Virus record (IMG/VR): IMGVR_UViG_3300043219_000064
Span: 1 to 42,645 of that record
Origin: a virus
Direction: 5' to 3' (one strand)
Length of the DNA: 42,645 nt
In this document: positions 1 through 10,100 of the stretch, one piece after another
Layout: every line of letters begins with the position of its first letter
Position numbering within the stretch: the stretch's first letter is position 1
Program-made: the position numbers and the translations under genes
Notes under the pieces: model-generated
Told to the model about the DNA's origin: nothing
Database searches by the model: none
The model's input: the letters and a program-made list of their open reading frames with translations, nothing else

Positions 1-209
1 CCGGAACAACTACGGCAACCGATACGCTTAACGATAGTGGATTATTTGTAAAGTACACAACTAAAGATACAACCATTGCCGGAATTAAGTTAGCCATGTT
101 GAAAGAGATCGCTGAGATATACGAGAAGCGCGGGAATACGTTTGAGGGTGGATTGGTTAAATTAACGAGTAACTTTTATAATTATCTGAGTCAGTTTAAA
201 GTTTACTAA
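1..209 (+). CDS. Head-tail connector, gp6-like (3' part; gene crosses the circle joint)
   Basis: This is the C-terminal part of a 178-residue protein whose 5' part lies at 42203-42530; bases 1-115 are repeated at 42531-42645. The full product begins with a helical segment containing LTPAEVKSWLKVD and LITSLITQVRELAEEAAG, typical of the HK97 gp6 / Phage_connect_1 family that forms a ring under the portal. The stop TAA shares its last A with the ATG of the next gene, so the two are translationally coupled. Position between capsid and adaptor genes agrees with the call. Confidence 0.85.
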   Translation, partial: GTTTATDTLNDSGLFVKYTTKDTTIAGIKLAMLKEIAEIYEKRGNTFEGGLVKLTSNFYNYLSQFKVY

Positions 210-538
210 TGGAAATCGGACGATTAAATAGAAGAATTACATACACAACATTTGCTGCCAGTACACCAACGGCAACAGGGGGCAGTACAAAAGGCGTAGG
301 GACTGAGGTTAGCACTTGGTGTGGTGCGAACCCACTTAGTCAGTCCGAAAGCCTCTTGAATGGATTACAGTTAGGTCAATCGAGTTATGAGTTTACATTT
401 AGATACGAGCAAGGCACGAACATAACACAGGCGGTTGGATTGACTTATGAAACTAGAAAGTTTAAAGTAATAAGCATTTTAGAGATTGACGAGAATAAAA
501 GAATAGTAAAAGTTTTAGCTAATGAGCGTACAAATTAG
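209..538 (+). CDS. Head-tail adaptor (Phage_H_T_join / SPP1 gp16-like)
   Basis: The 109-residue product has the family layout: an N-terminal IGRLNRRITY strand, a central TWCGANPLSQSE segment (usually W-A-x-I-x-P-L-x-G-x-E), FTFRYEQG, and a C-terminal FKVISILEIDENKR strand pair. The family stops the portal channel and joins head to tail. It overlaps the connector gene by one base and the next gene by 17 bases, in a tightly packed neck operon. Confidence 0.8.
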   Translation: MEIGRLNRRITYTTFAASTPTATGGSTKGVGTEVSTWCGANPLSQSESLLNGLQLGQSSYEFTFRYEQGTNITQAVGLTYETRKFKVISILEIDENKRIVKVLANERTN

Positions 539-965
539 TCTTGATCCTATATCACATAAGCGGCTTAATAAGCGGTTTAAGCTAATGGAAAAACATTATC
601 CAGAAGAGACGTTTAAGGCTATTGTGGCTATCTTATTCGATATGAAACTGATTGCACAAAGGAAAATTAAATCAGACGGTCATATAGTAACATCGAGACT
701 AAGAAACTCTTTATTTGTCAAAACGATAAAGCAAAAGTTTGCCAATAGAGCAACTAATAAAAGAGGGTATAGTTTTCAAGGTGGTTCAAGCGATAGGGAT
801 TTAAGCGTTAACTTAAAGAACCAACAGGGAGCCGTAGGAACGAATGTGGTTTATGGAAACAAAATTGAGAAGTTGGATTCTTACTTAGAGCACGCGGCGA
901 GAACAGTAGATGTAAATAAACGATTTAGAGAGATACCCGGACGAGCAAATAATAAGATCAGATGA
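522..965 (+). CDS. HK97 gp10-like neck / tail completion protein
   Basis: A 147-residue protein beginning with a long helix and rich in Lys and Arg. Its place (connector, adaptor, this gene, tail terminator, tail tube) and the RIKSDGHIVTSRLRNSLFVK segment, resembling the G-x-L-R-x-S part of HK97 gp10 proteins, suggest a role in closing the head-tail interface. Overlaps both neighbours by a few bases. Sequence similarity alone is modest; the call leans on gene order. Confidence 0.6.
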   Translation: MSVQISLDPISHKRLNKRFKLMEKHYPEETFKAIVAILFDMKLIAQRKIKSDGHIVTSRLRNSLFVKTIKQKFANRATNKRGYSFQGGSSDRDLSVNLKNQQGAVGTNVVYGNKIEKLDSYLEHAARTVDVNKRFREIPGRANNKIR

Positions 966-1384
966 AAGATTGTAGAACGCCATTAGTAACAGGATTAATA
1001 ACCGCGATAGCCGCAAAGGCTACGGGGCTAACTCCATATACGAAAGTTCCAAAAGGAGATTTCAATAATCCTATTGCTTACCCGTTTTATTATATCACTA
1101 ACATAACCGATATAGAGGACGGCCCAAAGAATCAGTTCATGTACAGCTACGATTTAGACATAGAAGTTGTATTTGCTGACCTAACGACAAAAGAAACGAT
1201 GTGGACGGCTGTTAATTCAATCAAGGAGATAATTAATAACTGTGTACCATTTACAATAACAGGAGGCTTTGAAATAATGTCTATGACTTTGATTAGTACG
1301 GATGAAACCGAGGACTTATTAAATAGTCAAGATGTAGACACAACAATAATAAGAGTGAATTTTCAAATTGAAGACAATAATTAA
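962..1384 (+). CDS. Tail terminator / tail completion protein (DUF3168-like)
   Basis: A 140-residue acidic protein directly before the tail tube gene, where siphoviruses keep the tail terminator. It contains YPFYYITNITDIEDGPKNQ followed by a YSYDLDIEVVF strand, the pattern of DUF3168-type proteins (ligand segment, then a strand reporting on an interval of the tail). ATGA-type overlap with the previous gene. Function is inferred mainly from position and size. Confidence 0.6.
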   Translation: MKDCRTPLVTGLITAIAAKATGLTPYTKVPKGDFNNPIAYPFYYITNITDIEDGPKNQFMYSYDLDIEVVFADLTTKETMWTAVNSIKEIINNCVPFTITGGFEIMSMTLISTDETEDLLNSQDVDTTIIRVNFQIEDNN

Positions 1385-1394
1385 TTTTTAAGTT

Positions 1395-1823
1395 ATGGCA
1401 AAAGTAGGAACATGTGTTAAGATTAAGATCGAGACAAAAGAATTGATTGGGGAATTAAGCACGTCCCTAGCAACAGCAATTAATTTAATCGAAGTGAGTT
1501 CAAAGGCTTCTAAGAGATCATCTAATTTCGAGTACGGGCGTTTGGCTGATACTTTATCTGTTAGTTCAATTGGCGACACAGACGGAGCTGCAACGGCTGA
1601 GAATTGGGAAGCGTTGCACGATGCAGCAGTAGCCGGGACGAAAGTACCGATTGAAATTACTAATTATGGAATTGATGGAACCACAGAGGTAGTAGGAGAC
1701 ATTAATATAGCCGGTACTGCATTGATTGGTAATATCACAGAAGATTATGCTGATAATGATAGAATTACTTATTCATGTGATTTGACATTCGACGGCGATA
1801 TTGTAAAAACAGTTAATGTATAA
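1395..1823 (+). CDS. Major tail (tube) protein, TP901-1 type
   Basis: The 142-residue product has the small beta-rich profile of siphovirus tube proteins: KIKIETKELIGELSTS near the start, a central KVPIEITNYG strand and a C-terminal ITYSCDLTFDGDIV hairpin like the GNxxxxSxxFxGxG end of Phage_tail_2 proteins. It would polymerise into the tube around the tape measure. The start follows an AAGTTATGG context without Shine-Dalgarno sequence. Stop codon overlaps the next ATG. Confidence 0.8.
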   Translation: MAKVGTCVKIKIETKELIGELSTSLATAINLIEVSSKASKRSSNFEYGRLADTLSVSSIGDTDGAATAENWEALHDAAVAGTKVPIEITNYGIDGTTEVVGDINIAGTALIGNITEDYADNDRITYSCDLTFDGDIVKTVNV

Positions 1824-2212
1824 TGCGGAATGGAACGATTGAAATAAAACTACCCTTTCCGTTAAGGTGGGGTATATTTTACATTCCTCTAAAAAGAACT
1901 ATTGGCTTTTCGTTTGATCAGCTTTCTATGTTTCGATTGTTAAAGAACAACGACATTGATTTACCTGATCATCAAAAATGGCTAAAAGAAACATCAAAGG
2001 CAATTATTGCTTCTGAGCAGATATTCGCTGGGGCTGAAAGTTATTGCATGGAACGCAGGATTAAAAACAACTTCACTAAGAAGGAGTTGAATACTGCGCT
2101 TGAATTAGCCGGAAACGAAGCAACGCAAAAGATAGTCAATTGCTATATGGATTCCGAGCAGTTAGGATATAGGAAGATGCCCGGCAAACCTAAAAAAAAA
2201 GTGAACCGCTAA
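1823..2212 (+). CDS. Tail assembly chaperone, short form (gpG-like)
   Basis: A 129-residue helical protein between the tube and tape measure genes, the position of lambda gpG. It ends KPKKKVNR, encoded across a run of nine A residues at 2192-2200. A -1 shift there removes the last three residues and fuses the protein to the next reading frame. Such chaperones coat the tape measure during tail assembly and are absent from the virion. Confidence comes from gene order plus the slippery site. Confidence 0.8.
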   Translation: MRNGTIEIKLPFPLRWGIFYIPLKRTIGFSFDQLSMFRLLKNNDIDLPDHQKWLKETSKAIIASEQIFAGAESYCMERRIKNNFTKKELNTALELAGNEATQKIVNCYMDSEQLGYRKMPGKPKKKVNR

Positions 2213-2514
2213 CTTTCTCTGAGTTATATAACATGGCTATTGGGGAGCTACAAATTGACCCTGAAAAGTTTTGGAGGCTAACGAATGGCGAGCTAAGTGG
2301 AATTATACGAGGCTTTGCAGTTAGGAGGGATTTAGTAAGCTCAGACCATAGAAATATAGTCACGCTTACGGCAAACTTAAACCGTAAAAGAGGACACGCA
2401 GCCAAAGAGCCTAAAGATGTATGGCCTTTAGATATTGACTACATAGATGTTGTGAGCATAGAAGACAGATTAGAGTATTATAAGAACATCGGAAAAATAG
2501 GAAAGAATGGCTAG
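1823..2514 (+). CDS. Tail assembly chaperone, frameshifted long form (gpGT-like)
   Basis: If ribosomes slip at 2192-2200, the first 126 residues are joined to 104 residues encoded at 2200-2511, giving about 230 residues. The joined part starts SEPLTFSELYNMAIGELQID, where the ten residues before the ATG at 2233 are coding-like and continue the PEKFWRLTNGELSGIIRG motif common in phage chaperone GT domains. The T part would bind the tape measure. The ATG at 2233 might also give a free T-like protein, but the open frame upstream argues for fusion. Confidence 0.75.
2192..2200 (+). promoter_or_regulatory. Programmed -1 ribosomal frameshift site (A9)
   Basis: Zero-frame codons are AAA AAA AAA GTG AAC CGC TAA. 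The heptamer A AAA AAA at 2194-2200 permits a one-base backward slip, after which reading continues AGT GAA CCG CTA ACT TTC without a stop into the gpT-like frame through the ATG at 2233. The same arrangement makes gpG-T in many siphoviruses. Confidence 0.85.
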
Positions 2515-4216
2515 CAAATTATCAGACTTATTTGTAAAATTAGGACTCAACTCAACATCTTTCAATAAGGGTATTGATAAGGCAGAGAAGAAAACAGGTG
2601 CGTTCGGTAAGGGCATGGCAAAGATTGGCGGTTTAATAGCTGGTGCTTTTGCTGTTACTCAGGTTGTTGCTTTTGGTAAAGAGCTTGTTTTATTGGGTGG
2701 TGTTGCTGAGGGTGTAAGAAATGCGTTTAATCGCATGGCCTCAGATAGTACACTAAGAGACTTACAAGAGGCAACTGCCGGAACCGTTGGCGAATTAGAA
2801 CTAATGAAACGTGCGGTAAGTGCAAAGAATTTAGGATTGCCAATTGAACAACTGGCTAGCCTATTCGAGTTTGCAACTAAACGCGCACAAGAAACGGGGG
2901 AGTCAGTAGATTTCCTTGTTAACTCAATTGTAACAGGTATCGGTCGAAAGTCTCCTTTAATCCTTGACAACTTAGGAATCTCCGCTATTGAATTACGTAA
3001 ACAATTAGAAGGGGTTGGATTTGAGTCTGCTAAAGTTTCAGACATAGCCGCAGCAGTTGGAAGGATTGCCGCCGAGTCAATGGCGGAGAGTGGAAAGATC
3101 ATAGACACTAACGCAATCAAGGTTGCAAAGCTAACAGCTACATGGAAAGACTTCAAACTGTCTATTGCCGAGAGCAAAGGGTTCAATACATTTGTATCGA
3201 ACGAAATTGATATACTACAAGATAACTTTGAAGTATTCTTTAGTGAAACTTTATCTGGTTGGGATAAGTTTTTAGCCATTACGGACGTGACGGGAAGGAA
3301 TATGGAGATTCTAGCCAACAAATCAAAGAAACTAAGGGAAGAACAAAAAGGGCTAAACGATCATGTAGACGAAGGAACAGAGGCATATAGAAATAAGATT
3401 GCGGCCGAACAGGATGCAATATTGGCTGAAGTAAATCATATTCAAACCATTGGCGAACTAAAAAAAGAAACTGACGACTTAAAAGAATCACTAGAATTAT
3501 ATAATGTAGAGCAAGGTGTAGAGATTCAAAAAACATTAGCTCAGATAAAAGCCAATGAAGAACTAATCAAATCACTAACCACATTAAGAACTGCCAGAGG
3601 TGCAACGCCTGAGACTATGGCAACGCGTGGAGACGTTCCGCAGATAGGATTACCATTTGATCCAGAATCAGGATTGGCGAACATGGAAGCATTCTTTAAT
3701 AGAATGAGTGAACAATTAGATGCGTTCACAGAAGACTATTTGTCCGACTGGAGGCAATTAGGCGAAGATTTAGACAACTTAATCATTGATGGAATACTTT
3801 CTATTGCTGATGAATTTGGCGCGGCTATGGAGGCTATTTTTGCGGGTGATTTCAACATCGAAGAATTAGGAGCTAGATTATTAAAAACAATAGGCGGTTT
3901 TCTTGGCGAGTTTGGTAAGATGTTAATCGCCTACGGAATAGCACAGGAGGCGTTTTGGACTTCGCTAGGATTAGGGCCAATTGGTGCAGGGTTAGCAATC
4001 GCCGCTGGTGTCGCTTTGGTAGCTATTGGCGGTGCAATTAGTGGGGTAGGCTCTAGGGTGTCAAAAGGCAATCTATCAACTGGAGGCGGTGCAAATGCAC
4101 AAACCTTTAATGTAATCAACACTAATGCACAAGATCAAAGATTAGTTGCTAGTGTTAGCGGAAATGATCTTAACTTTGTACTAACGAAATTCCAAACTAA
4201 TCAAGGAAGAATTTAA
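2507..4216 (+). CDS. Tail tape measure protein
   Basis: The 569-residue product begins with SDLFVKLGLNSTSFNKGID, an N-terminal motif common in tape measure proteins. It is helical, with hydrophobic stretches near residues 40-65 and around 460-500 (Gly/Ala-rich), as expected for a protein ejected with DNA. The length is short for the family; at roughly 0.15 nm per residue it implies a tail near 85 nm (inference). Its start overlaps the chaperone frame by eight bases and its stop shares a base with the next ATG. Confidence 0.88.
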   Translation: MASKLSDLFVKLGLNSTSFNKGIDKAEKKTGAFGKGMAKIGGLIAGAFAVTQVVAFGKELVLLGGVAEGVRNAFNRMASDSTLRDLQEATAGTVGELELMKRAVSAKNLGLPIEQLASLFEFATKRAQETGESVDFLVNSIVTGIGRKSPLILDNLGISAIELRKQLEGVGFESAKVSDIAAAVGRIAAESMAESGKIIDTNAIKVAKLTATWKDFKLSIAESKGFNTFVSNEIDILQDNFEVFFSETLSGWDKFLAITDVTGRNMEILANKSKKLREEQKGLNDHVDEGTEAYRNKIAAEQDAILAEVNHIQTIGELKKETDDLKESLELYNVEQGVEIQKTLAQIKANEELIKSLTTLRTARGATPETMATRGDVPQIGLPFDPESGLANMEAFFNRMSEQLDAFTEDYLSDWRQLGEDLDNLIIDGILSIADEFGAAMEAIFAGDFNIEELGARLLKTIGGFLGEFGKMLIAYGIAQEAFWTSLGLGPIGAGLAIAAGVALVAIGGAISGVGSRVSKGNLSTGGGANAQTFNVINTNAQDQRLVASVSGNDLNFVLTKFQTNQGRI

Positions 4217-6435
4217 TGGCATACGGCATAAAATACACAGGAACATTAATAGACCATTTCGGCAGAACGGTTAAAGTTGATATATCTGAAAACAATTATT
4301 CAGGTGCGGAAATTCCTGTAATACTTGCCGGATTAACTAAAAACATAAACGGAGACGACCAAGATTTATTCGTTTCTAAATTAGGAAGCCTAATTAGCGT
4401 AGGTATATTAACACAATCAGACTTCCAGTACATAGATTTATTCACCGGAGATTCACGAAAGTATAAATTACAGGTTTATATTGATGCTGTTTTAGATTGG
4501 GTTGGGTGGGTGATTCCTGAGAACTTCACAGAGCCATACAACGGGACACCTTATGCAACAACAATAACTGCAAGGGATGGTTTAGGTGAACTATCTTCTA
4601 TTAAATATGAATTTACAGGTGTGCAAAGTAGTTTGTTCACATTGTTGTATTGCTTAAATAAACTAGCACCTACATTTATTGATACAATTAAATTAAACGT
4701 ATCTGTAGACATATATGAAGAAAACCACGTCACTACAGATTCTTCGTTGAATCAAACATATATAGATCAGTCCAGATATGAGGGAATGAATTGTGATGAA
4801 GTACTAAATGATTTATTAAATCTATGGGGGGCTAGAGTATATCAAAAAAATGCTGAGTGGTGGTTCGTGAATACGGTGGGTTTTGGATCTGTACTAAACG
4901 TGTTTAAATATGGTTTTTCTGGTATTTTAATAAGTCAATCAAATATAAACACTGAGCTGTTTATAGGATTACCAAACAATGATAAGTTTGCTAATTCAGA
5001 TCAGACTTTAAACGTACTTCCGGCATGGAAAGAACAAACCATAATAAGGGACTTTATATTTAAAAAATCAGCTCTATTGAATTATGAGTTCGATGATTGG
5101 TCACAAGTTGGAGCGGATTATTTGCCCGATGGTTGGAGCCAATCAGGAACGGGCGTAATTGATCGGTATAGTTCTAATGGCAAGGTATCAGCTAGGTTCG
5201 TAGATTACAGTACAGTAAGCCAGCCTACGAATTACATACTACAAACAATAAATAACATAGAAGGAAATAAGCACGGCTTAAAATTAAATTTATCCTTTAA
5301 GCTCAATAAGCTAACAGATGACGACATACTAGTTGGCTCTCAGTTCTGGGCGAAGATAGTGAATAAGTCAGGTGGCGGTGATAAGTATTTAACAAATGAT
5401 GCTACATGGTCATCGACTGAGGTCTTTATAAATTTTCAAAAGGTAGATGTTAAATTAGCTTCCAATTCAGCATACATTGATTATGAAATACCAAACACAT
5501 TAGTCATTCCTGAAGATGGATCATTAGAGGTTTATGTTTATAGTGCATTTGGTTCTTATTTGATACTTGATAGTTTTCAACTTCAATTAACATTCCCTCA
5601 AATAATTCCTTTATCACCGGAGCAATTTGGCGCATATCCAGACGAGCCAATAGTAGATTTAATACAAGTTGGGAATAATACATATATCCCTGATGATTTA
5701 GAATTATTAACAGGCGATTTTCCCGATCTAATAAATACTGGTGTTCAGCCATACAACGGAGAGTTAAACGAACAACATATCTATACAGGTGGATTATTCC
5801 TAAATAATGGCAAAAGCGAAGTAACTACCAACTGGTCGAAACTTCCTGTAAATTATGCAAACAAAACAAATCTTCACAAGGTAGTTGCAACGGCTAAAAG
5901 CGGAAAGGTCAATCTTCCTCAATGGGCTATAACCGGATCAATCCTAACTAAAGACATTAAGCCCGACAGTACGATTATAGATTACGAGGTAAATAATAAT
6001 AAATACCTTGTCTGTAATGGTAATCATGACATGGAGAAGTGTATTTTCAATGGCACGTTTATTCAGATAGGAAATTCAAACGTGTCAGGATGGATATTGG
6101 GCGAACCTTCTGGAATTTGGAATGATGCTAATGATTGGGATGATAACGGTCAATGGGTGGATTCAGCACAAGTAGAAGAGACTATTGAGTTGGCAGGAGT
6201 AGGGCCACACGATATTTCAGCATATTTAGGATTTGGAGATACAATAACTGTATTACCTTTAGCACCGGATTCAATGAACGACGCATTTACGCCAATAACA
6301 ACAGTCCCTCATATTATTGGAACTGATTTTCCAATTTATGTAGTAGCAGGGACACAAACAGTATCATATTCTAATACCTTTGAGGCAACAGCGGCAGGAG
6401 TGAATACAAAATTTACAGTAAACGTAACAATATAA
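4216..6435 (+). CDS. Distal tail / baseplate hub protein
   Basis: This 739-residue protein follows the tape measure directly, where the distal tail and hub proteins lie. The N-terminal 200 residues (MAYGIKYTGTLIDHFGRTVK, then GWVIPENFTEPY and ITARDGLGEL) resemble the tail-tip domain seen in Bacteroidetes phages: a beta-sandwich followed by a hub-like region ending near WGARVYQKNAEWWFVN. A central part around residues 290-430 looks like a jelly-roll carbohydrate-binding fold. Role in receptor contact is inferred from position. Confidence 0.6.
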   Translation: MAYGIKYTGTLIDHFGRTVKVDISENNYSGAEIPVILAGLTKNINGDDQDLFVSKLGSLISVGILTQSDFQYIDLFTGDSRKYKLQVYIDAVLDWVGWVIPENFTEPYNGTPYATTITARDGLGELSSIKYEFTGVQSSLFTLLYCLNKLAPTFIDTIKLNVSVDIYEENHVTTDSSLNQTYIDQSRYEGMNCDEVLNDLLNLWGARVYQKNAEWWFVNTVGFGSVLNVFKYGFSGILISQSNINTELFIGLPNNDKFANSDQTLNVLPAWKEQTIIRDFIFKKSALLNYEFDDWSQVGADYLPDGWSQSGTGVIDRYSSNGKVSARFVDYSTVSQPTNYILQTINNIEGNKHGLKLNLSFKLNKLTDDDILVGSQFWAKIVNKSGGGDKYLTNDATWSSTEVFINFQKVDVKLASNSAYIDYEIPNTLVIPEDGSLEVYVYSAFGSYLILDSFQLQLTFPQIIPLSPEQFGAYPDEPIVDLIQVGNNTYIPDDLELLTGDFPDLINTGVQPYNGELNEQHIYTGGLFLNNGKSEVTTNWSKLPVNYANKTNLHKVVATAKSGKVNLPQWAITGSILTKDIKPDSTIIDYEVNNNKYLVCNGNHDMEKCIFNGTFIQIGNSNVSGWILGEPSGIWNDANDWDDNGQWVDSAQVEETIELAGVGPHDISAYLGFGDTITVLPLAPDSMNDAFTPITTVPHIIGTDFPIYVVAGTQTVSYSNTFEATAAGVNTKFTVNVTI

Positions 6436-6438
6436 GAC

Positions 6439-7110
6439 ATGGGAATAAATAACATAAACGACGGAGATACTGGGTTAGTAGCTAGAAACATTATAAACGA
6501 GGTAGTAGACCAGATCAACAAACTTGGTTTAGATATTCAGTTCAGCATAGACAACGATACTTTGTGGCATTATCCGTGGGTTAATGGTGATCTATTTATG
6601 AGGCTTTCGGCTGACTTTGGAGTGACATGGACGGATGGTATATATTTGGCTTATTCTCCGAGCGACTCTGCTGGTTGGACGGATGCGTTCTTTGATGAAA
6701 CAACCGGAAACTTAAACTTTCTAAAAGGTGCTGTTTTGGATGAGACGGTTAACCTTGATGATCGTTATGCTTTAATAGCTGATGCAGCTAAATCAGTTTT
6801 TCCAATATCACTTCCAATTAACGGAACATTAGCCGGAAGTATTGCGGCGGCAGTTGAAGGGACTGATTATCCTGTGGGTTGGGTTTTAACTGCTTCGAGT
6901 GGCAACCTTTTAATTGAACACAATTTAGGAAGGTACGGCGCAGATGTTACAGTTTCTTACAATCTATCAGGAACAGAATATAAATTCCTAAGACCGTTTG
7001 TAGATGCTTTTCAGGGCTACACAAATTTAGATGATAATAATTTTAGAGTAGAAACAATATCAACACGTTACACGCAATCTATATTAAAACTTTATATAAT
7101 AATAGAATGA
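6439..7110 (+). CDS. Tail-associated structural protein, unknown
   Basis: A 223-residue protein rich in Asp, Asn and Tyr with a beta-like C terminus. It sits between the hub-like protein and the large fibre-like protein and overlaps the latter by four bases, so it is probably made with the tail tip. The central DETVNLDDRYALIADAAKSV segment resembles short spacer sequences in tail fibres. I do not recognise a specific family. Confidence 0.5.
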   Translation: MGINNINDGDTGLVARNIINEVVDQINKLGLDIQFSIDNDTLWHYPWVNGDLFMRLSADFGVTWTDGIYLAYSPSDSAGWTDAFFDETTGNLNFLKGAVLDETVNLDDRYALIADAAKSVFPISLPINGTLAGSIAAAVEGTDYPVGWVLTASSGNLLIEHNLGRYGADVTVSYNLSGTEYKFLRPFVDAFQGYTNLDDNNFRVETISTRYTQSILKLYIIIE

Positions 7111-10100
7111 GAAAATTAATCACATTATTACTTTTATTTATTTCAATCTTAGGATATTCACAACAGGACTCTATTAATTGGGATAAATACAAACCGATAA
7201 TTGCATGGAAAACAATAATCAACAACGTACAGTATTTAGGACAAGACACATTTTCAGTTGTTGTTGCTCCCATTGACGACGATCCGGGAACGTTCCCTTT
7301 GGTTTACGGGAATTATATTGAGGATAAAAGAGGGTTGAGATATGAGGTAATTGATACCACAAATGCACCCACTTTAATAGTAGTTGATTTTCTAGATGCA
7401 AATTACGCACCATTTCAGGGAGAGGTGGGTACGGTTTATTTATCAGCAAATAACGGAGAATCACCATCTTTACCTACTGGTAATTTCGAGCAGTTAGACC
7501 CAGATGCTTTACAGTATGGGTACGGGGTTGATATGAGCTTACAGTGGGGGCACGGTATAGAATACGACTTACCGTTTAAACGATTAGTATTAGATACTAC
7601 TTATGTAGAAATAGGTGACGAACCAAAGGGTACTATGTATTGGGATGAGCCAAATAGAACTTATTCAATTGATTTAGGCAACGGCGTAGTACTACAAGTA
7701 GGGCAAGAAACTCAAATACCCGTACATAACAACACAGGATTAACCATAATAAACGGTCGTGTATTATTTGGACAAGCTGTTTTTAACGATAGAATTACGG
7801 TAGGATTAGCTACCAATACAGAAAGATATACAGCGTTATTAATAGCCACTGAGGACATTTTAAACAACACGGACGGATTAGCGGTGGAGCTTGTAGGACG
7901 TGTAAACGATGTAAATACAGGAGGGTTGTCACTAGGTCCTATTTATGTAGATGTAGATGGACTACTGACCAATACAAAGCCTGAGTTTCCTGAATACACT
8001 TATCCAATTGGTGCAGTCGTGAAAGTGGGCGTAACAGATGGAATAATTCAATTCAGATCAGACGGTGTTAATTTCTATAATTCTATTCGAGATGCGTTTG
8101 ACGGTTCGATTCGTGAGACTTTTGACTTTAGGACATTCGTTGAGGGTGGAGTAGTCAAGGGTGTATTGCTTTCTACTGATTCCCACGACAGTTTGACAAC
8201 TGTTTTTAGTAATGGATGGTTTGATTTCACTGTACCCGATACGATTGATTTGACAGCCGGAACATTAAACGATTTAACTGATAATTACATCTACATAGAT
8301 AAGGCGACTAGAACTCTGCAGACAGCTACTAGTTTTCCGTTCATAGAACATTCTAAAATCTCTTTTACTTCATTGCTCGACCCGACCACTACCGATACAT
8401 ACGGGGCAATGATTAACCAGAATTTTAACGACCACTTTAAATACACAGATGATAACGGTCATATTCTACATTTAGCTGCAAGATTACGAACATTAGACGC
8501 TAAGTGGGAAAGTGGAACGGCTGCTACCTTAACAGGAACAACCGCAAATGTATACATCCAAATAACAGCCGGAAAAGTTTGGCATTTACATTTACAAGAT
8601 ATGCCTGTTATTAATATGTCGACAGGAGATGTTATTTGGGTAGTCAATGATCCAGACGGAACCTATCGACCAACTTCAAATTTAAATGACATAACTGAAT
8701 TTTCAGATGGTTCAAATTGGAATAATGAGTGGGGTAATATAGTGGTTTGGGGTGCGGTTAACAAAACAGGAGAGATAAGCCAATTACTTGTCAATCTTCC
8801 TAGTGACGGATATCAACAAGAAGAAAGTGCAATTGCAGACGCATTGAATTATACCAATTATACAATGCCTAGAAACTTCAGAGGAAAGGGTTTTTTGATT
8901 GGTAGGTTTACTATCAGAAGATCAGGGGCGAGTACAACTTATAATCCTTCTACTGGATTCCTTGATTTACGGGGTTTTGTTCCGAATACAACTGTAGGCG
9001 GTGGAACGGGTGGCAGTACTCCCGTAACGGAATGGACACAATTAAACGACATACCAGCTAGTTATTTGAATTTCGCAGGTGCTTTTGCAACTATTAACGC
9101 GTTGGAAACAGGGGTTGAATTTATACTTAGAGAGGACATGCCTTTAACTGACCTTGATTCAACAGGCTTCACTTTAGAGATACCCCAAGTAGTAGGGCTT
9201 GTAGATAGTCTTTCCGACAAATGGAATAATGATGGAACAAGTACGGCTGCTGGTGATTGGGATATTGGAGCGTTTGATTTTACGGCGGCAACACTAAACG
9301 CGACTAATCTAACAACTGGCTACATGCCTTACGATAATGGTACTAGTTTAGTAAATAGTACTACACAAATCATAGGAACAACTATGGTTACTAATTTATT
9401 TAGCGGAGGGTATCGTGAAATAAATACTGATGGGGGATCATTTACGATAGGGGGGTCAGCTCACACCAGTATTAAGAATAGTTTAGGGGGATCGGGCTAC
9501 TGGTCTTTCACCCCGAGAGATAATGGAAGATTAGGTGTAACGTATGGGGCATTAAGTAGTGGAAATGTTAATCTGAATGCTGATATTATTTCCTTGTTTC
9601 AGAATGGTAATATAGCAGTAGGTAAATCAGCATTAGAAGACTGGGGATCTAATTTCACCACATTAGAGGTTGGTGGACAAGTGGGTATTATGGCAACTAA
9701 AGCGTCAGACAGTGATGGGAGTTTAAATATAACCCAAAATTCATACTTTGATGGGGGTAACTGGATATATATAAATACAGGAACAGCGACTACCCATAGA
9801 CAATTTGGGGGGGCGCATACATTTAGAGTAGCTCAGAGTGGAACGGCAGGTAATGTTATATCATGGACAGATGCTTTAAATATAGAAGTATCCGGCAACG
9901 CTACTTTCTCAGGTAGTGTTACTGCGGATGAAGCGGTATTAGGAACAGAATTAGTCACCCTTGATCAATTAGAAGCAACGGCAGTAAGTTTTGGTAGTAC
10001 TACTCAAATTCCATATATGAATATTGCCGGGGATGATTTTTTATATAGCAATAATTTAACTTACAACGGTTCATATTTTACTACAAATTGGTTTAGGGCA

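Noticed and set aside
2659-3321. Long antisense frame opposite the tape measure gene
   Set aside because: It is the shadow of a strong coding frame with no start context or family resemblance; the same holds for antisense frames opposite the head genes and the spanin gene.
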